14,803 bases of DNA from Brevibacterium sp. UMB1308A. GTDB lineage: Bacteria; Actinomycetota; Actinomycetes; Actinomycetales; Brevibacteriaceae. Below the pieces are notes generated by a model. It worked only from the letters and a program-made list of their open reading frames with translations, was not told the origin of the DNA and ran no database searches. Positions 13,976-14,803 of the stretch are shown one piece after another; position 1 is the stretch's first letter; the number at the start of each line of letters is the position of its first letter. Both the position numbers and the translations under genes were made by a program. The DNA lies in contig NZ_JASPDO010000036.1 of assembly GCF_030230605.1 (NCBI RefSeq), positions 1 to 14,803 on the forward strand, written 5' to 3'.

Positions 13976-14755
13976 GTGAGCCGATTGTTTCGCCTGATCT
14001 ACCACCCCCACTTTGGGGTGCGTTCGCGCGCGCTGGCTAAACGCGTCATGGCCATTGCCGCTGTGTTGTCGCTTCTGGCGGTTTCAATTCCGATAGCCAT
14101 GGAAAAGATTTCCACGTCACGCACGTACCAGCTATTCGGTGGACTCGTGAATCATGTGGACACGGAGAAGAAACTCATCGCGCTCACTTTCGATGACGGT
14201 CCAGATGAGAATACGGACCAAATCGTTTCAATGCTCGACGAGCTTGACGTTCGTGCCACATTCTTTGTCATTGGTTCGGCCATGGAGAAGTACCCGGAGT
14301 ACGGGCGCACACTGGTAAGCCATGGCCATGAGTTAGGGAACCACACGTTCAACCACCGGCCCATGCTCGGTATTTCGTACACCACGGTGGCCAAGGAGCT
14401 TTCAGCCTCAGACTCTCTGATTCGTAAAGCGGGCTACTACGGTCCTGTGCACTTCCGCCCACCATACGGTAAAAAGGGCGCGGTTCTCCCCATGTATTTG
14501 CGTGCCCACGAACGCACAACAGTGATGTGGAGCAACCACCCGGAAGACTTCACCCGCAAAAAGACGCAACCCACAAACGAAATCGTCAACTACGCCATCA
14601 AGCACGCGAAACCTGGCGACATCATGATTCTGCACCCGTGGTACGGGCGAGAAAACATTCGCAGCGCGATTCCCCACATTGTGCGCGAACTGCGCTCGCA
14701 GGGCTATGAGTTTGTGACTATGTCGGAGCTACTCGCAGAAAAGAAAAAGAAGTAG
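13976..14755 (+). CDS. Membrane-anchored polysaccharide deacetylase (NodB family)
   Basis: A 259-aa NodB/CE4-type enzyme that removes acetyl groups from an envelope polysaccharide such as peptidoglycan or a related glycan. A membrane anchor or signal segment lies at about 24-41. The NodB motifs follow in order: TFDDGP at 71-76 (D73 catalytic base, D74 metal ligand), the metal-binding HELGNHTFNH at 118-127 (H123, H127), RPPYG at 161-165, and LHPW with H220. Motif 4, usually D-x-x-D-W, reads WSNHPEDF at 185-192 and is divergent. The GTG at 13976 is the longest plausible start but has only a weak AGG upstream; ATG 14048 would drop the basic N-terminus. It is separated from the previous gene by 109 bp with a terminator-like hairpin, so it is probably transcribed on its own. 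Confidence 0.9.
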   Translation: MSRLFRLIYHPHFGVRSRALAKRVMAIAAVLSLLAVSIPIAMEKISTSRTYQLFGGLVNHVDTEKKLIALTFDDGPDENTDQIVSMLDELDVRATFFVIGSAMEKYPEYGRTLVSHGHELGNHTFNHRPMLGISYTTVAKELSASDSLIRKAGYYGPVHFRPPYGKKGAVLPMYLRAHERTTVMWSNHPEDFTRKKTQPTNEIVNYAIKHAKPGDIMILHPWYGRENIRSAIPHIVRELRSQGYEFVTMSELLAEKKKK

Positions 14756-14779
14756 GCCCAAACGGCGCGAAGCGGGCGA

Positions 14780-14803
14780 AACTACGCAATATAATGCGCA
14801 GTT
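14780..14803. repeat. Palindrome at the right end of the window
   Basis: AACTACGCA (14780-14788) and TGCGCAGTT (14795-14803) are complementary except for one position, with ATATAA between. It lies 24 bases after the deacetylase stop and is cut by the window end, so its full extent is unknown. It could be an operator or promoter element of the next gene, or part of a terminator. Confidence 0.4.

Overview
The window looks like a surface-adhesion and cell-envelope region of an actinobacterium of moderate GC (roughly mid-50s percent by eye). The clues are a C. diphtheriae-type sortase-assembled pilus operon, two class C sortases, a tRNA-His with an encoded CCA end, and an RNA resembling the SAM-IV riboswitch, a class known from Actinomycetota. 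I cannot name the genus; Corynebacteriaceae or a Micrococcales family are both possible.

Layout. Bases 1-755 have no convincing gene. They hold a first copy (E1) of a twin-hairpin repeat and a long AT-rich leader. Bases 756-7239 form a four-gene pilus operon on the + strand in the order shaft pilin, class C sortase, short minor pilin, long von Willebrand A (vWA) tip adhesin. This is the order of the C. diphtheriae spaA-srtA-spaB-spaC cluster. A perfect 15-bp hairpin separates the abundant shaft from its sortase. Bases 7297-8587 form a small unit: repeat E2, a DUF559/Vsr-like putative nuclease gene, and repeat E3. Bases 8590-12756 carry a second locus on the - strand. Transcribed from right to left it encodes a membrane protein with a large outer domain, a Pro/Thr-rich stalk protein that ends in a membrane anchor but lacks an LPXTG motif, and a second class C sortase. 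After a divergent intergenic region come tRNA-His with its own promoter and terminator, a half copy of the repeat, and a SAM-IV-like riboswitch ahead of an unknown 173-aa protein gene. The last gene is a membrane-anchored NodB-type polysaccharide deacetylase.

How the parts work together. The pilus operon is self-contained. Its sortase would polymerise the shaft through the pilin-motif lysine and LPMTG, attach the vWA tip, and the small pilin would probably join the fibre to the wall. The second sortase has no recognisable shaft partner here; its neighbours are exported or membrane proteins of unknown role. The deacetylase probably modifies envelope polysaccharide.

The least expected material is non-coding. 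Three direct-orientation copies of a bipartite palindromic element share a conserved central core, while their hairpin arms vary in a base-paired, compensating way. They flank the pilus operon and, more tightly, the DUF559 gene. This could be a mobile or structured-RNA element partnered with a Vsr-like nuclease, though simpler roles such as a bidirectional terminator remain open. The SAM-IV-like RNA in front of an unrecognised gene is the second lead.
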